The position numbers and the translations under genes were made by a program. From Chloroflexota bacterium (GTDB taxonomy: Bacteria > Chloroflexota > Dehalococcoidia > Dehalococcoidales > UBA3254): 7,629 bases of DNA. Location of the stretch: positions 1 to 7,629 of the forward strand of contig JAGDMY010000060.1 in NCBI GenBank assembly GCA_017860765.1, in the 5' to 3' direction. The first letter of the stretch is position 1. The number at the start of each line of letters is the position of its first letter. The notes under the pieces are model-generated. The model made no database searches and was not told the DNA's origin. It worked only from the letters and a program-made list of their open reading frames with translations. Below, piece after piece: positions 6,695-7,629 of the stretch.

Positions 6695-7501
6695 GTGAAC
6701 GGCAAACCAAACGGTCTTCCCTTATTGTTTCTTAATATCATTGGCTTTCTCGGAACGGTAATCGTGAACGGACTGGCTGCCGCCTTGCCGCTTAACAACA
6801 AGACCACAGGGGAATTATCCGATCAATATCCCAACCTGTTCGTCCCGGCGGGTCTCACCTTTTCAGTTTGGGGCCTGATCTATCTTCTCCTGGCGGTCTT
6901 TGTTATTTATCAAGTCCAGGCTAACATTAAAAATGATACAGTATTAATGCCTGCTTACCGGAAAATCGGGGTCCGCTTCCTGCTCGCCTCTATCCTGAAC
7001 ATCGCCTGGATATTCGCCTGGCACTACCAGGTTGTGGGGGTGTCGGTCATAATAATGATCCTCCTGTTGGCCTCGCTGATTTCAATATACCTGAGCCTGG
7101 GAATTGGCAAATCCAACGCCCCCAGAAAAGAGCAATATCTGGTCCATCTGCCCTTCAGCGTGTATCTCGGCTGGATTACCATAGCCACGATTGCCAATAT
7201 CACAGCCTGGCTGGTCGAAATTAATTGGGATCGATTTGGATTTAGCGATCAATTTTGGGCCGTGCTGGTTATTATAGTGGGTATTGGTATTGCAATATAT
7301 CAACTAACCCGCAGGGGGGATATCTACTTTAGCCTGATCGTAGACTGGGCGCTGCTGGGAATCCTATTAAAAAGATTGGCAACCACACCCGTCGTTGAAA
7401 GCGTGATTCTCTTCGCAGTCATTGGACTGGCTCTTATTACTCTGGGTGTGATACTCCAGATTTTGCGCGGGAAAGTGTATATCAGGCGGGAAGAGGAATA
7501 A
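6695..7501 (+). CDS. TspO/MBR-like (tryptophan-rich sensory type) multi-pass membrane protein
   Basis: The 268-residue protein is very hydrophobic, with about eight predicted membrane segments (roughly residues 9-29, 51-72, 92-110, 114-135, 150-172, 186-204, 210-226, 235-256). This exceeds the five helices and ~160 residues of classical TspO. The N-terminal half has the pattern ALPLNNKTTGELSDQYPN, LFVPAGLTFSVWGLIYLLL (48-66) and ASILNIAWIFAWHYQ (98-112), which I associate with the large bacterial TspO/MBR-like group, often annotated as tryptophan-rich sensory protein. Function is unknown; classical TspO binds porphyrins and sterols and is linked to stress. The start is GTG 6695 with GAGGG at 6681-6685, nine bases upstream; the ATG two bases earlier is followed at once by TGA. 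Charged tail RGKVYIRREEE should be cytoplasmic. It has its own promoter and no clear terminator. Confidence 0.8.
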   Translation: MNGKPNGLPLLFLNIIGFLGTVIVNGLAAALPLNNKTTGELSDQYPNLFVPAGLTFSVWGLIYLLLAVFVIYQVQANIKNDTVLMPAYRKIGVRFLLASILNIAWIFAWHYQVVGVSVIIMILLLASLISIYLSLGIGKSNAPRKEQYLVHLPFSVYLGWITIATIANITAWLVEINWDRFGFSDQFWAVLVIIVGIGIAIYQLTRRGDIYFSLIVDWALLGILLKRLATTPVVESVILFAVIGLALITLGVILQILRGKVYIRREEE

Positions 7502-7546
7502 AAAACGCCCGTGGGAAATGACAGCCAGCACTCGAGTGAAACCAAT

Positions 7547-7629
7547 TTACAGCGACCGGTTGCGCCGTAAAAAGAAGATTGCACTCAGGCCGATGGCAAG
7601 GCAGAAAACAAGGACATAAACAATCAGAA
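7547..7629 (-). CDS. C-terminal end of a membrane protein, 5' part outside window
   Basis: The minus strand from the window edge reads LIVYVLVFCLAIGLSAIFFL, then RRNRSL and a TAA stop at 7549-7547. A 20-residue hydrophobic helix followed by a positively charged tail is the typical end of an inner-membrane protein with a cytoplasmic C-terminus. Only 26 residues are visible, too few to name a family. It converges on the TspO-like gene with a 45-base gap (7502-7546) that shows only a 10-base palindrome CACTCGAGTG (7529-7538) and no terminator. Confidence 0.6.
   Translation of the reverse strand, partial: LIVYVLVFCLAIGLSAIFFLRRNRSL

Noticed and set aside
7529..7538. Palindrome CACTCGAGTG between the last two genes
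   Set aside because: Ten bases with no loop and no T run; it may be chance and cannot be supported as a terminator.

Overview
The window (7629 bases, moderate-to-high GC) looks like a chromosomal stretch of a bacterium. Shine-Dalgarno sites are purine-rich and two promoters are sigma-70/sigma-A-like (TTGACA-17-TACAAT before 1405; extended -10 TGGTATAAT before 6695). Together with the gene content (a [4Fe-4S] flavin enoate reductase, a TreT-type glycosyltransferase with a DUF5752-like neighbour, a DUF255 thioredoxin-fold protein, a large TspO-like membrane protein) this suggests an anaerobic, possibly thermophilic Clostridia/Desulfotomaculum-like lineage. The taxonomic guess is inference only. 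No tRNA, rRNA, CRISPR array, insertion sequence or phage gene was seen.

Layout from left to right. Positions 1-1205 (minus) hold the N-terminal ~400 residues of an Old Yellow Enzyme / 2,4-dienoyl-CoA reductase-type flavoprotein, cut by the window edge. A 199-base divergent spacer separates it from a RidA/YjgF-family protein at 1405-1872 (plus). The spacer carries a strong promoter with two inverted repeats for the plus gene, and a hairpin-spaced ribosome binding site for the minus gene. Convergent to the RidA-like gene lies a minus-strand pair. The upstream member (3143-4240) encodes an unusual fusion: HNH zinc-binding domain, then an MscS-like beta domain without membrane segments, then two tandem DUF5752-like repeats. 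The downstream member (1929-3119) is a TreT-like trehalose synthase. A promoter at 4339-4368 probably drives both. Next is a 697-residue DUF255 (YyaL/SPATA20-type) protein at 4442-6535 (minus). It is divergent from a TspO/MBR-like eight-helix membrane protein at 6695-7501 (plus). The last 83 bases hold the C-terminal tail of another membrane protein on the minus strand.

The most interesting part is the pair at 1929-4240. TreT would make trehalose, a compatible solute, from NDP-glucose and glucose. The upstream fusion carries a soluble copy of the mechanosensitive-channel beta fold, a nuclease-type zinc fold and a repeat family that I associate with sugar/trehalose loci. I read this as a candidate stress-linked trehalose module of unknown mechanism. 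The TreT gene also has an odd start: the conserved N-terminal LDDY segment lies in frame upstream of the first canonical start codon.
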